Positions 15,544 to 23,905 of a stretch of DNA of 64,000 bases are shown in pieces. The DNA lies in the NCBI GenBank assembly GCA_965216195.1, contig OZ244151.1, positions 372,001-436,000 on the forward strand. Direction: 5' to 3'. Each line of letters begins with the position of its first letter. Position 1 is the first letter of the stretch. The stretch is from Aridibacter sp965216195. Lineage in GTDB: Bacteria; Acidobacteriota; Blastocatellia; Pyrinomonadales; Pyrinomonadaceae. Below the pieces are notes generated by a model that worked only from the letters and a program-made list of their open reading frames with translations, was not told the DNA's origin and did no database searches. The translations under genes were made by a program, and so were the position numbers.

Positions 15544-15574
15544 AAAAAAAGAGCCCGCCAATTCTGGCAGGCTC
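15544..15574 (-). terminator. Intrinsic terminator between convergent genes
   Basis: GAGCC (15551-15555) and GCCA (15557-15560) pair with TGGC (15565-15568) and GGCTC (15570-15574), with one bulged mismatch and a four-base loop. The A run at 15544-15550 gives the U tract for the minus-strand gene 15600-16040. Confidence 0.8.
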
Positions 15575-15599
15575 CCGGTTTTAGCTAACCTTGCTTCAA

Positions 15600-16040
15600 T
15601 TAGAGGTAACGGAGTCTTACCTTACTGATCATTTTCTTTTTGATCTTGCCATTTGGGAAACGCTTTATCTTGTAAGTTACCCGATAAGGCCTCCAGTTTT
15701 GGAAAATCGTGTACGTGCGATAGTAAGTCTTTACTCTGTGATAGCCGTAATGGTTGCGCACACGCTGAACGTTAATGAGCTTCACCTTCTTGCGACCACT
15801 TGGAAATACTTTGACCTTATACGTCATCTTGTACTTCTTTCCGTTGATCCACTTTTTCTTGGTAGTGTGATAAACGTAAACGCCGCGACGATTAAAATGA
15901 CCTTTGTTTTTGTAAGAAACATGTTTCAAGAATTTCTTCGTCTTGATTTTTTTCGGTTTCTTAACGTGATGCGCCTGGGCGCTGACTGCGCTTAGAAAAA
16001 GCGCTACGATTGTCATTGTTAAAGTAATAAGTTTCTTCAT
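15600..16040 (-). CDS. Secreted, very basic Lys/Tyr-rich protein with internal duplication
   Basis: This 146-residue protein has a signal peptide ending near AQAHH and a mature part in which lysine, arginine, histidine and tyrosine dominate. Two segments are alike: KKYKMTYKVKVFPSGRKKVK (around residues 68-88) and RPYRVTYKIKRFPNGKIKKK (around 117-137), so the protein is an internal duplication of a YxVTYKxKxFPxG unit. A GGAGG site lies 8 bases before the ATG. I do not recognise a family. The charge suggests binding to anionic polymers such as LPS, DNA or cell wall; that is inference only. Confidence 0.65.
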   Translation of the reverse strand: MKKLITLTMTIVALFLSAVSAQAHHVKKPKKIKTKKFLKHVSYKNKGHFNRRGVYVYHTTKKKWINGKKYKMTYKVKVFPSGRKKVKLINVQRVRNHYGYHRVKTYYRTYTIFQNWRPYRVTYKIKRFPNGKIKKKMISKVRLRYL

Positions 16041-16164
16041 TTTTATGCCTCCATTGAAGATCCTAGGTAGGAACTAACGTAGTTTATTTGGTAGGGAAGA
16101 GAGTTTGTGGAGAGTTAGGTTGTGGTTTCAACCTGACGCTTAGAGGTATCAGTGCAAATTATGG

Positions 16165-16191
16165 TTGCCACAAAAAATGCTTATATATAAT
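16165..16191 (+). promoter_or_regulatory. Candidate promoter for dxr
   Basis: TTGCCA at 16165-16170 and TATAAT at 16186-16191 are 15 bases apart, a little short of the optimum, 57 bases upstream of the dxr ATG. The region is otherwise A/T-rich and without a gene. Confidence 0.4.
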
Positions 16192-16247
16192 CTGCTCCGA
16201 TCTGAGATTACAAACTCGTTTTTATCTATGTTAGTCTTTTAGCGAAT

Positions 16248-17441
16248 ATGCCTGTAGGAAAAAACATTTCAATTTTGGGCTCGACAGGATCGATTGGACG
16301 CAACACTCTGAAGGTGGCTGAACACCTCGGTGATGTGAATATTGTGGCGATGGGAGCGGGGAAAAACATGGAGGTTTTTGCCGCCCAAGTCGCTAAATTT
16401 ACGCCCGAGATTGTTTCGTGTCGTGACGACGAATGCGCCGAGGAACTTCTTAATACGCTACATTCGTTAAACGGAGGTGCGCCTAAAGTTCTCGTAGGGG
16501 ATGAAGGGTTAATTGAGGTTGCAACGTTTGAAAAAGCGGAGACAGTTGTTTCTGCCACGGTCGGCGCCGTTGGTTTTGTCCCGACGCTAAAAGCATTGGA
16601 ATCGGGGAAGCGCGTCGCGCTTGCTAATAAAGAAACGCTTGTAATGGCTGGAGAATTGATGACGAAAGCCGCGCGCGAGAATAATGCGGAAATTATTCCG
16701 GTCGATTCCGAACACAACGCACTACATCAATGCTTGCGAGGGGAAAAAAAATCAGAGGTAAAACGGCTGATTTTGACTGCCTCGGGCGGACCTTTCCGAA
16801 CAAAAACCAAGGAAGAAATTGAGAAAGCGACTCGCGAAGAAGCCCTAAATCACCCGACCTGGAACATGGGAGATAAGATTTCCATCGATTCGGCAACCCT
16901 TATGAATAAAGGGCTTGAGGTCATTGAGGCGCATTGGCTTTTTGGTTTTGAAGGCGAGGCAATCGACATCATCGTGCATCCGCAGTCTGTAGTACATTCG
17001 CTGGTGGAGTTGGTCGATGGATCGATCATCGCGCAGATGGGTGTAACCGATATGAAACACGCAATTCAATACGCGCTCACCTATCCGGAGCGACAAGTAA
17101 ATTGTCTCGAACCGCTTGATTTTTCAAAGATTTCGCAACTCGGTTTTGAAAACCCGGATTTTGAACGTTTTCCAAATTTGGCTCTGGCCTATGAAGCTCT
17201 CAGAAAAGGAGGGACGGCTCCGGCGGCGCTTAATGCTTCGAACGAAATCGCGGTTGAGGCTTTTTTGGAAGGGAAGATCAAACTGAGCGAGATAGCCGAA
17301 ATTAATCGCGATATGGTTGATGGCCACGATGCCAAACCGGCGAACACACTTGAGATTGTTGTCGAAGCGGATCGAGAAACGCGAAAAGCCGCGGCGAAAA
17401 CAGTCGAAAAACAAGCGCCGATGATCGGTTCAATTGTTTGA
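16248..17441 (+). CDS. dxr: 1-deoxy-D-xylulose 5-phosphate reductoisomerase
   Basis: Dxr converts DXP to methylerythritol phosphate with NADPH, the first committed step of the MEP isoprenoid pathway. The 397-residue protein has the NADPH-binding LGSTGSIGRNTL, the ALANKETLV segment, the metal-binding PVDSEHNAL motif, the flexible HPTWNMGDKISIDSATLMNKGLE region and the later GTAPAALNASNE. Length is normal. It leads a plus-strand run dxr-rseP-ispG, an arrangement kept in many bacteria. Confidence 0.97.
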   Translation: MPVGKNISILGSTGSIGRNTLKVAEHLGDVNIVAMGAGKNMEVFAAQVAKFTPEIVSCRDDECAEELLNTLHSLNGGAPKVLVGDEGLIEVATFEKAETVVSATVGAVGFVPTLKALESGKRVALANKETLVMAGELMTKAARENNAEIIPVDSEHNALHQCLRGEKKSEVKRLILTASGGPFRTKTKEEIEKATREEALNHPTWNMGDKISIDSATLMNKGLEVIEAHWLFGFEGEAIDIIVHPQSVVHSLVELVDGSIIAQMGVTDMKHAIQYALTYPERQVNCLEPLDFSKISQLGFENPDFERFPNLALAYEALRKGGTAPAALNASNEIAVEAFLEGKIKLSEIAEINRDMVDGHDAKPANTLEIVVEADRETRKAAAKTVEKQAPMIGSIV

Positions 17442-17535
17442 CTCACCTAATAGCTGGATTTAGACTCTTAACTAGCAACTTTTATACGCATTTTCGTTTC
17501 TAAAAGAGCGACATCATTCAGGATATATTTATTTT

Positions 17536-18903
17536 ATGCCAGAAATAGTAATTGTAATTTTAGCGGTCTTATTTGTTTTAGGAGTCGCGGTTAATATTCA
17601 CGAATTCGGACATTTCATTGTTGCGAAACTTTTGGGAATGAGGGTCGAAGCCTATTCGTTTTTTGGACTAGGACCGCGAATTTGGGGGATTAAAGTAGGT
17701 CATACTGATTATCGCATCGGCGCAATTCCTCTGGGGGCTTACGTTAAACTTTACGGCGATGAGGCAACCTCGTCACTTGAAGGCGGGAGTTCTGATGGCG
17801 AAGCAGCGCCCGATTCAGAGCTTTACGAACTCCGTCCGCGGTGGCAAAAACTCCTTGTGATGCTTGGCGGTCCTTTTATGAATATCCTTTTAGCGCTTGC
17901 GATTCCATTCGGGCTAGCGATGTGGCTTGGCGTGCCTGCACCGCCATCTCCCGTAGTCGGATGGGTGAAAACTGATGGAGCAGCGGATAAAGCGGGGATT
18001 AAACCCGGTGATCGAGTTGTTGGTTTTGACGGCTTGGAAAACCCTGAGTGGATACGAGTTACGGAAAATGCGCTGCTGTCCCCGGAAAAAGAAATGCCGA
18101 TCACGGTTGAGCGTGATGGCAAAAGACATGATTTGACGATTATTCCTTCGAAAAAGGTGAGAAAGGGGGATTCTTTTGGTGTTTTAGACTGGTATTCGAA
18201 AGATGAGATCGAGACGGTTTATGTAAAAGCCGTCGAACCCGGAAAGCCCGCAGCGGAAGCCGGGCTGATGGTGGAAGATGAAATAGTAACGATAAATGGA
18301 ATGGAAATTCCAAATCGAGGAGAACTCATACAGGTTATTTCGGGTGCAAAAGCCAACCCGATTAACATGACAATCAATCGTGCTGGCAGCACGAAGGAAA
18401 TCACAGTCACACCGCAAAAGATTGATGAAAACACCTACCAAATTGGGATTAGACCGGGATCGAGATCACCGGTCGTTCGTGAAGCGGTCGGTTTAACAGG
18501 AGCACTTGGCTATGCGGCGAATGAAAACTGGCGAGTTTTGCGTTTGACGGGAGCGGCATTTGGACAAATGTTTTCAGGCGAAAGAGCGGTGAGCGACGGC
18601 GGGATTCGAGGACCGATCGGAATCGTTGAGTTTATTGCGGATACCGTAAAAAGTCTGGGTTTTGTCGGATTGTTGCCGCTGCTTATGATGATAAGTTTGA
18701 GTTTAGGAGTTTTTAATCTTCTTCCAATACCGATGCTCGATGGCGGACAGATCGCGGTTTTAGGTATTGAAGCTGTGCTAGCGATGTTTGGGCTGAAACT
18801 TTCGAGGGGGATTCAGGAGAAGATTCAGCTCGCGGGTTTGGCGATAATTTTGCTGCTAATGGTCGTGGTGATGTATCTGGACATCTCGAGGATCATCGGT
18901 TAG
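17536..18903 (+). CDS. rseP: RseP-type site-2 zinc metalloprotease (M50B)
   Basis: RseP cleaves transmembrane substrates such as anti-sigma factors inside the membrane. The 455-residue protein starts with a hydrophobic helix containing the HExxH site (His22-Glu23...His26 in HEFGH), has one or two PDZ-like regions (GWVKTDGAADKAGIKPGDRV, PGKPAAEAGLMVEDEIVTING), and a C-terminal membrane part with NLLPIPMLDGGQ supplying the third metal ligand. Its place between dxr and ispG is common. Given the ECF sigma/anti-sigma pair nearby at 12639-14203, it could act on that anti-sigma factor; this is inference. Confidence 0.95.
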   Translation: MPEIVIVILAVLFVLGVAVNIHEFGHFIVAKLLGMRVEAYSFFGLGPRIWGIKVGHTDYRIGAIPLGAYVKLYGDEATSSLEGGSSDGEAAPDSELYELRPRWQKLLVMLGGPFMNILLALAIPFGLAMWLGVPAPPSPVVGWVKTDGAADKAGIKPGDRVVGFDGLENPEWIRVTENALLSPEKEMPITVERDGKRHDLTIIPSKKVRKGDSFGVLDWYSKDEIETVYVKAVEPGKPAAEAGLMVEDEIVTINGMEIPNRGELIQVISGAKANPINMTINRAGSTKEITVTPQKIDENTYQIGIRPGSRSPVVREAVGLTGALGYAANENWRVLRLTGAAFGQMFSGERAVSDGGIRGPIGIVEFIADTVKSLGFVGLLPLLMMISLSLGVFNLLPIPMLDGGQIAVLGIEAVLAMFGLKLSRGIQEKIQLAGLAIILLLMVVVMYLDISRIIG

Positions 18904-18913
18904 ATATAACTCT

Positions 18914-18936
18914 GACGAGCTACGGCTCGTCTTTTT
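18914..18936 (+). terminator. Intrinsic terminator-like hairpin ending five bases before ispG
   Basis: GACGAGC (18914-18920) and GCTCGTC (18925-18931) form a perfect seven-base stem with loop TACG, followed by five T residues (18932-18936). The ispG ATG is at 18942. This looks like a normal Rho-independent terminator for dxr-rseP, yet it occupies the space where the ispG ribosome binding site should be. Confidence 0.7.
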
Positions 18937-18941
18937 CATTT

Positions 18942-20051
18942 ATGCGTAGGAAATCCAAAGCGGTAAAAGTTGGCGATGTCCAAATTGGAGGTGATGCACC
19001 GATTGTTGTTCAATCGATGACGAAAACGGATACCGAGAATGTAGATGAAACCGTTGCACAGGTTGATAAAATGATCGAAGCGGGCTGCGAGGTAGTGCGC
19101 ATCGCTGTTCCAAATCCCGAGGCGGCAAAAGCAATGAAGGAGATTCGCAAAAAGGTGAAGATTCCGATCGTTGCTGACATACACTTCCATTACAAACTCG
19201 CCCTTCAGGCACTCGAGGCAGGAATCGACAAACTTCGTATCAATCCCGGAAACATTGGTTCAATTGATCGCGTAAGGGAAGTTGTACGCGCGACCGAAGC
19301 ACAGGGTGTGCCAATCAGAATAGGTGTAAACGGCGGTTCGCTGGAAAGGGATCTACTTCAAAAGTATGGCACGGCGACACCTGAGGCGATGGTCGAATCG
19401 GGAATGCGCCACGTAAAAATTCTTGAGGATTTGGGTTTCTCTGACATTGTGATCTCGCTCAAGGCTTCGGACGCAAGACGCACAATTGAGGCTTATCGTC
19501 TGATGGCGGATAAAGTCGATTATCCGCTTCACCTGGGCGTAACCGAGGCAGGCACACCATTTGGCGGAACGATTAAATCTTCGATTGGCCTGGGCGTTTT
19601 GTTGTACGAAGGTATCGGCGACACGATTCGTGTTTCGCTAGCAGCTGAGCCGGACGAAGAAATTCGTGTCGGCTGGGAAATTTTGAAAAGTCTTGAGCTG
19701 CGCGAAAGAGGCGTAACCGTTGTTGCATGTCCTACGTGCGGGCGCCTGGCAGTAGATGATTTTGTCGGGATTGTCACCGAGATCGAACGCCGTCTTCAGC
19801 ATGTAGAGGAACCGCTCCATTTATCGATTATGGGCTGTGCTGTAAATGGTCCGGGCGAGGCGCATGATTCACAACTTGGCGTAACCTTCGGAAGACAAGT
19901 CGGTATGATTTTTAAGGACGGCGTGCCTTTTAGACGGGTTTCCGGTGAAGATATTGTCGAAGAATTTGTTAAGGAGGTCGAACTGATTCGAAAGGAAGGC
20001 GAAAGCGCAAAACCGCTTGAAGAAGAGGGCGAGTTAGTACAGATCGGGTGA
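18942..20051 (+). CDS. ispG: 4-hydroxy-3-methylbut-2-enyl diphosphate synthase
   Basis: IspG (GcpE) is the iron-sulfur enzyme converting MEcPP to HMBPP late in the MEP pathway. The 369 residues have RRKSKAVKVGDVQIGGDAPIVVQSMTKTDT at the N-terminus (TIM barrel), and the C-terminal [4Fe-4S] domain with CPTCGR and the MGCAVNGPGEA motif carrying the third Cys and the Glu ligand. Length and N-terminus support the ATG at 18942, although no Shine-Dalgarno is visible because a terminator-like hairpin lies directly upstream. It is the second MEP gene of this cluster. Confidence 0.97.
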   Translation: MRRKSKAVKVGDVQIGGDAPIVVQSMTKTDTENVDETVAQVDKMIEAGCEVVRIAVPNPEAAKAMKEIRKKVKIPIVADIHFHYKLALQALEAGIDKLRINPGNIGSIDRVREVVRATEAQGVPIRIGVNGGSLERDLLQKYGTATPEAMVESGMRHVKILEDLGFSDIVISLKASDARRTIEAYRLMADKVDYPLHLGVTEAGTPFGGTIKSSIGLGVLLYEGIGDTIRVSLAAEPDEEIRVGWEILKSLELRERGVTVVACPTCGRLAVDDFVGIVTEIERRLQHVEEPLHLSIMGCAVNGPGEAHDSQLGVTFGRQVGMIFKDGVPFRRVSGEDIVEEFVKEVELIRKEGESAKPLEEEGELVQIG

Positions 20052-20132
20052 CTGGGATTGGAGGGAGTTGTTCAGTACGGGGAGCGGTAGCGACCCGGTG
20101 AAAAATGGGGAAAAGCGAGAGAGGGCGAGAGG

Positions 20133-20189
20133 GAGAGTGCCCGTTAGGAGAAGTCCCTTACATGCGGAAATACGCACGAAGTAAGTGTG
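20133..20189 (+). repeat. Palindromic intergenic repeat, copy 2
   Basis: This plus-strand copy matches the minus strand of 9998-10056. It contains CTTAC...GTAAG and GCG...CGC pairings that make a compact hairpin. Upstream bases (20071-20100, GGGGAGCGGTAGCGACCC) also look palindromic and may belong to the same element. The 156-base gap between ispG and the DUF2752 gene holds nothing else I can identify. Confidence 0.6.
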
Positions 20190-20207
20190 TAGCAGTCAGA
20201 AAACTTT

Positions 20208-20639
20208 CTAAGGAAACAGAACCGTAAATGGATAAGCCGGAATGTTTCTAATGATTCCAAAAGTGATTGATATTACAAGATAGGCTCCGAGGCCGTATGT
20301 TCCCAGAAGCTTATACGGCAGCGATTTTCCTCTCAATACCACCAGGATCAACGAAATTACAAAATAACCAAAACCGAAAACATACAATGGAAGCAATGCG
20401 TTGAAGCCCATCGCGGTGACGATATCGCCGTGAAAAAGTGAATGAAAGGCGCGCGTTAAACCGCATCCTGGGCAGGCAAATCCTGTAATCGAAAGAAGCG
20501 GACAGGGAGGAAGTATTTGCGTTGTTGAGGGGTTAAACAGTGCGACGAACAAACAACCAATCGCGACAACAATGAGTCCTGCGCCGGCGATGGTTCGCTC
20601 AGTCGTTGAGGATACTAGATTGGTTGCTCCGACGCTCAT
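20208..20639 (-). CDS. DUF2752 membrane protein
   Basis: This 143-residue protein has about four membrane segments and the DUF2752 signature CPGCGLTRAF preceded by CPLLSITGFA. The conserved cysteines suggest metal binding or a thiol function, but no role is established. It lies 50 bases after holB on the same strand and may be the last gene of that operon. The start ATG at 20637-20639 gives a short charged N-terminus before the first helix. Confidence 0.85.
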   Translation of the reverse strand: MSVGATNLVSSTTERTIAGAGLIVVAIGCLFVALFNPSTTQILPPCPLLSITGFACPGCGLTRAFHSLFHGDIVTAMGFNALLPLYVFGFGYFVISLILVVLRGKSLPYKLLGTYGLGAYLVISITFGIIRNIPAYPFTVLFP

Positions 20640-20689
20640 ACAATTGTAATCGCAATTATACCGCTTTTTATTTCCCGGCGGGAAGCGAA

Positions 20690-21721
20690 TTAAACCGCTG
20701 CCATTTTCATAAAAAGCGCATCTGACGAAATTTTTCGATTCAGATTATAAAATAGGTTTTCGCGAAGCATTTCAATTTCTTCAAGCCAGGCTGTAAGTTG
20801 TGAGCGATTGAGATTTACCGAGAATTTTTCAAGGTCTTCCGCAATATCGTAGTTTACTAAATCATCAGATCCGCCCTCGAGTTTCCAAAGGTCGTGAATC
20901 AGCAACTGCATTATCGATAGATAATCTTCGAAATCTTCGCGGGTTTTTACTGCGCTCATTTCCTCTGCCGTTCGAAGAACGCCGGCTAGATTTCCGTGTG
21001 CTGCGATTGCCTTAAGGGCGTCAAACATACGGGAGCGTTGTTCTCGGTATTCATCAGGATCGATTTCTAAAGCCTTGCCTACACTTCCGCGGGAAACTCT
21101 GGCAACTAATTTTGCGTCCTCCGAGGGCAATTGCTTTTCGCCAAAAAGAAGCTTTTCGATGCTTTGGGTCTTGACGGGTGCAAATCGAAAGGTTTGGCAA
21201 CGCGAACGAATCGTTGTAGGTAAATATGAAGGTCGCGAGGTGACGAGAATAATAAAGGTCGTTTCGGTAGGCTCCTCCAATGTTTTGAGAAGCGCGTTTG
21301 CCGCTTGCTGAGTCAATTTTTCTGCCGAATCGATCACGAAAAAACGCTTGTTTGCCTCGTACGGTCGGAAATTGGCCTCGCGCTCAAGGTCGCGTATGGC
21401 TTCTACGTAAATCCTTTGTTTATTGGGTATTACGAGCCCTACATCTGGGTGCTCACTAAAGAAAACCCTTTCGTAATCGTCTTTTTTTCCTGATGTTGGA
21501 AGCGTAAATTTGGAAGCCCTTTTGCACGCGCCGCAGACGTTACAAGCCGCGGGCGCCGAGGAATCCCGGCAAGCGTTTGCTCGTGCAATTTCAAGTGCAA
21601 AGCTGCTTTTTCCGATGCCGGTCTTTCCGGTGAATATGGATGATTGCGGAAGACGATCTTCCATAAAAAGCCTTTCGAAGGTCGTCTTTAAATCTTCATT
21701 TCCGAGAAACTTTCCAAACAT
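20690..21721 (-). CDS. holB: DNA polymerase III delta' subunit
   Basis: HolB is the delta' stator of the clamp loader. The 343-residue protein shows a P-loop-like FTGKTGIGKSSFALEIA, a four-cysteine zinc module (about residues 36-54, ending CNVCGACKRA), the sensor region AANALLKTLEEPTETTFIILVTSRPSYLPTTIRSRCQ (SRC motif), and a C-terminal helical domain. The ATG at 21721 overlaps the tmk stop as TGATG, so translation is coupled. The tmk-holB pair is a common arrangement. Confidence 0.9.
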   Translation of the reverse strand: MFGKFLGNEDLKTTFERLFMEDRLPQSSIFTGKTGIGKSSFALEIARANACRDSSAPAACNVCGACKRASKFTLPTSGKKDDYERVFFSEHPDVGLVIPNKQRIYVEAIRDLEREANFRPYEANKRFFVIDSAEKLTQQAANALLKTLEEPTETTFIILVTSRPSYLPTTIRSRCQTFRFAPVKTQSIEKLLFGEKQLPSEDAKLVARVSRGSVGKALEIDPDEYREQRSRMFDALKAIAAHGNLAGVLRTAEEMSAVKTREDFEDYLSIMQLLIHDLWKLEGGSDDLVNYDIAEDLEKFSVNLNRSQLTAWLEEIEMLRENLFYNLNRKISSDALFMKMAAV

Positions 21722-22356
21722 CAACCGCCCCCTTTAATAAACTCGCCAACCGATTTTAAAACTTCCGTATGAATACTTTCGATCGAGCCGTCCGCAGGAA
21801 TAACCTTGAAGCGCTCGGGTTCGCTTTCAGCAATCCTCAGATAGGCCGCCCGCACGCGTTTATAAAATTCAGCTGTTTCGGAATCCATGCGATTGTTTTG
21901 TGCGTGTTCCGAACGGTCATTTGTTCGCGCCAGAGATTTTTCGACGGGAAGATCCAAAAAGATAGTCAGGTCGGGTTTGAGCCCACCAGTTGCCAGTTCA
22001 ATGACCTGGTTCACAAGTTTTTCAGAAAAGCCTCTACCCGCGCCCTGATAAGCGAAAGTTGCATCTGCGTATCGATCAGAAAGTACGATTTTTCCCGATT
22101 CTAGAGAAGGTTTAATCAGATGATTTACGTGTTGAGCGCGGTCAGCGGCGAATAGCAAAAGTTCGGCAAGAGGGTCGATTTCTTCTTCAGTTTCTAGAAA
22201 CGCGCCGCGAAGTTTTTTGCCGAGTGGTGTTCCGCCGGGTTCGAGAGTAGAGATTACGTCAATGCCCTTTTGACGCAATTCGCTCTCGAGCATGCGTATT
22301 TGAGTGGACTTGCCGCTTCCGTCAATTCCTTCAAAGGTTATCAGTTTTCCTTCCAA
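21721..22356 (-). CDS. tmk: Thymidylate kinase
   Basis: Tmk phosphorylates dTMP to dTDP. The 211-residue protein has the P-loop FEGIDGSGKST, the LEPGGTPLGK segment (DR/EPG motif), the LSDRYADATFAYQG motif and the LID region around NDRSEHAQNNR. The start must be the TTG at 22356: the frame is closed just upstream and no ATG would leave the P-loop intact. That start lies 26 bases inside hfq, so ribosomes finishing hfq could feed it. The next gene holB overlaps by one base. Confidence 0.93.
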   Translation of the reverse strand: MEGKLITFEGIDGSGKSTQIRMLESELRQKGIDVISTLEPGGTPLGKKLRGAFLETEEEIDPLAELLLFAADRAQHVNHLIKPSLESGKIVLSDRYADATFAYQGAGRGFSEKLVNQVIELATGGLKPDLTIFLDLPVEKSLARTNDRSEHAQNNRMDSETAEFYKRVRAAYLRIAESEPERFKVIPADGSIESIHTEVLKSVGEFIKGGG

Positions 22357-22600
22357 GATATTTTACTGTTACCTGTTGGTTTTGTTGTTGTTGTTTTTCG
22401 ACTGAGACCGTCGAGATGGCGTGTTTGAAAACGAGAATTTCCTGTTCGCCGACATCAATTAAAACGGAGAACTTGTCAAAGCTCTTAATACTTCCGGCGA
22501 GGGTTGCGCCTTGCATCAAATGGAAAACAACCTCGGATTTATCTCTTCGAGCGGTGTTAAGAAAAGCGTCTTGAATATTCTGGGCAGCGTGTTTTTCCAT
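22331..22600 (-). CDS. hfq: RNA chaperone Hfq
   Basis: Hfq forms a hexameric Sm-type ring that pairs small RNAs with mRNAs. The 89 residues align well: NIQDAFLNTARRDKSEVVFHLMQGATLAGSIKSFDKFSVLI (Sm1) and the Sm2 motif FKHAISTV, normally YKHAIST. The C-terminus is short and glutamine-rich. I choose the ATG at 22600, nine bases from a GGGA site; an ATG at 22606 would add two residues. It follows miaA, the classic miaA-hfq pair, and its end contains the start of tmk. Confidence 0.95.
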   Translation of the reverse strand: MEKHAAQNIQDAFLNTARRDKSEVVFHLMQGATLAGSIKSFDKFSVLIDVGEQEILVFKHAISTVSVEKQQQQNQQVTVKYLGRKTDNL

Positions 22601-22688
22601 AACCATTTCCCTTTTATTTACTTAGTTTTAACCGTTTCAAAAAATTATATCAGATTTAGGGTAACAGACAAGAACACGAGTTTTTTGT

Positions 22689-23621
22689 CTAGATTTTCAG
22701 GCAATTCCAGAGTGTTTCCTGGGTGCTTTGCTCATTTCCAAATCCCTCAAGCCAAACTACACCTTCCTCCTTTCGAAACCAGGTCAGCTGACGTTTGGAG
22801 TAGTTACGCACATCCTGCTTTGTTTGTTCAACGGCAGATTCGAGCGTTCGCTCTCCGCGCAAGAACTCGCATACGCGACGATAGCCATGAGCACCAAGAG
22901 CGTTAGTGTCATCGCTCAATCCTTTTTCTCGCAACTCCCTTACTTCCTCGACGAGCCCTTTTTCAAAATGTATTTCCGCACGCCCATTTATTTTTTCGTA
23001 CAAAACATCGCGTGGAGGTCTTAAAGCGAAAATCTGGATTCGCGAAGCAAATTCGGGTGGATCCTTTCTTTTTGGCCGGAGCTCTGACATGCGTTTTCCC
23101 GTTTGAAAAAAAACTTCGATTGCACGCATTGTTCGGACATAGTCCTTTGGAAAAAGTCTTTCTGCCGAAGCTGGATCAATACGCTCTAAGATTTTGTGAA
23201 GATGCTCCGCTCCCTTCTCCTCTACTTTCTTTTTTAATTTACTACGTATATTCTCGTCCGTTTTTGGGCTATCAAATAAGGGCTGACGGAGTGTGCGTAG
23301 ATAAAACCCGGTTCCGCCTACTAAGATCGGTATATTTCCGCGCGACTCAATTTCGTATATTTTTTCTCCCGCATCTTTCGCCCAATCCGCAGCAGTGTAG
23401 TTGATTTTGGGTGCGACATAGTTGAGCAAATGGTGGGGCACTCCCTTCATTTCATCAGTGTCTGGTTTTGCCGTAGCGATTTCTATTTCCTTATAAATCT
23501 GAACCGAATCGCAGTTTATTACTTCGCCGTTTCCGAGGCGCAGGGCAAGCTCCACACCGATCTCAGTTTTACCCGAAGCGGTCGGTCCAACGATCGCATA
23601 AATTGGTTTTTTGTCAGCCAC
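22689..23621 (-). CDS. miaA: tRNA dimethylallyltransferase
   Basis: MiaA adds a dimethylallyl group to A37 of tRNAs reading U-starting codons, using DMAPP from the MEP pathway. The 310-residue protein has the P-loop IVGPTASGKTEIG, the NCDSVQIYKE segment with catalytic Asp, the VPHHLLNYV and LVGGTGFYLRTL motifs, and the late TKQDVRNYSKRQLTWFRKE with the family QxxYAKRQxTWFR pattern. The start is a GTG at 23621. It leads miaA-hfq-tmk-holB; dxr and ispG nearby make its substrate precursor, although they lie on the opposite strand. Confidence 0.95.
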   Translation of the reverse strand: MADKKPIYAIVGPTASGKTEIGVELALRLGNGEVINCDSVQIYKEIEIATAKPDTDEMKGVPHHLLNYVAPKINYTAADWAKDAGEKIYEIESRGNIPILVGGTGFYLRTLRQPLFDSPKTDENIRSKLKKKVEEKGAEHLHKILERIDPASAERLFPKDYVRTMRAIEVFFQTGKRMSELRPKRKDPPEFASRIQIFALRPPRDVLYEKINGRAEIHFEKGLVEEVRELREKGLSDDTNALGAHGYRRVCEFLRGERTLESAVEQTKQDVRNYSKRQLTWFRKEEGVVWLEGFGNEQSTQETLWNCLKI

Positions 23622-23815
23622 AGAGCAAGAAGGGTAGCACAGATAGGTCAGTAGGGGCGATGATTAGTTACGAGCTATTAAGCCGTGGCGAATACAATAG
23701 GCCCGTGTAAAGCAGCACGTTTACAAGACGGAATACAAAAAGTAAAAATATTGCCGAGATAGGCTGGATAACAGGATTAAAAAATCGAGGGCGGGCAAAC
23801 ATACCAGCGCTCCAA

Positions 23816-23905
23816 TTACGGACCGAACAAACGCCTGAGACCGATTAGCAAGATAATGCCAAGCAAGATTAGCGAGCCGAGAATTTGGTTGCGGGAGAAG
23901 CGCAT
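23816..23905 (-). CDS. 29-residue single-helix membrane peptide coupled to the SpoIID gene
   Basis: The SpoIID stop TAA and this ATG share an A (TAATG), the layout of tight translational coupling. The frame encodes 29 residues: a polar start with MRFSRNQ, one hydrophobic helix of about 14 residues (ILGSLILLGIILLI), and a basic tail GLRRLFGP, giving a predicted Nin-Cin or reverse single-pass peptide. I do not recognise a family. It is short enough to be chance, but start position, hydrophobicity and basic flank support a real gene. Between it and miaA lie 194 bases with no gene. Confidence 0.45.
   Translation of the reverse strand: MRFSRNQILGSLILLGIILLIGLRRLFGP

Noticed and set aside
23700..23730. 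Hairpin TGTAAA/TTTACA between the 29-aa ORF and miaA
   Set aside because: Only six base pairs, no U tract in either direction; too weak to call a terminator.
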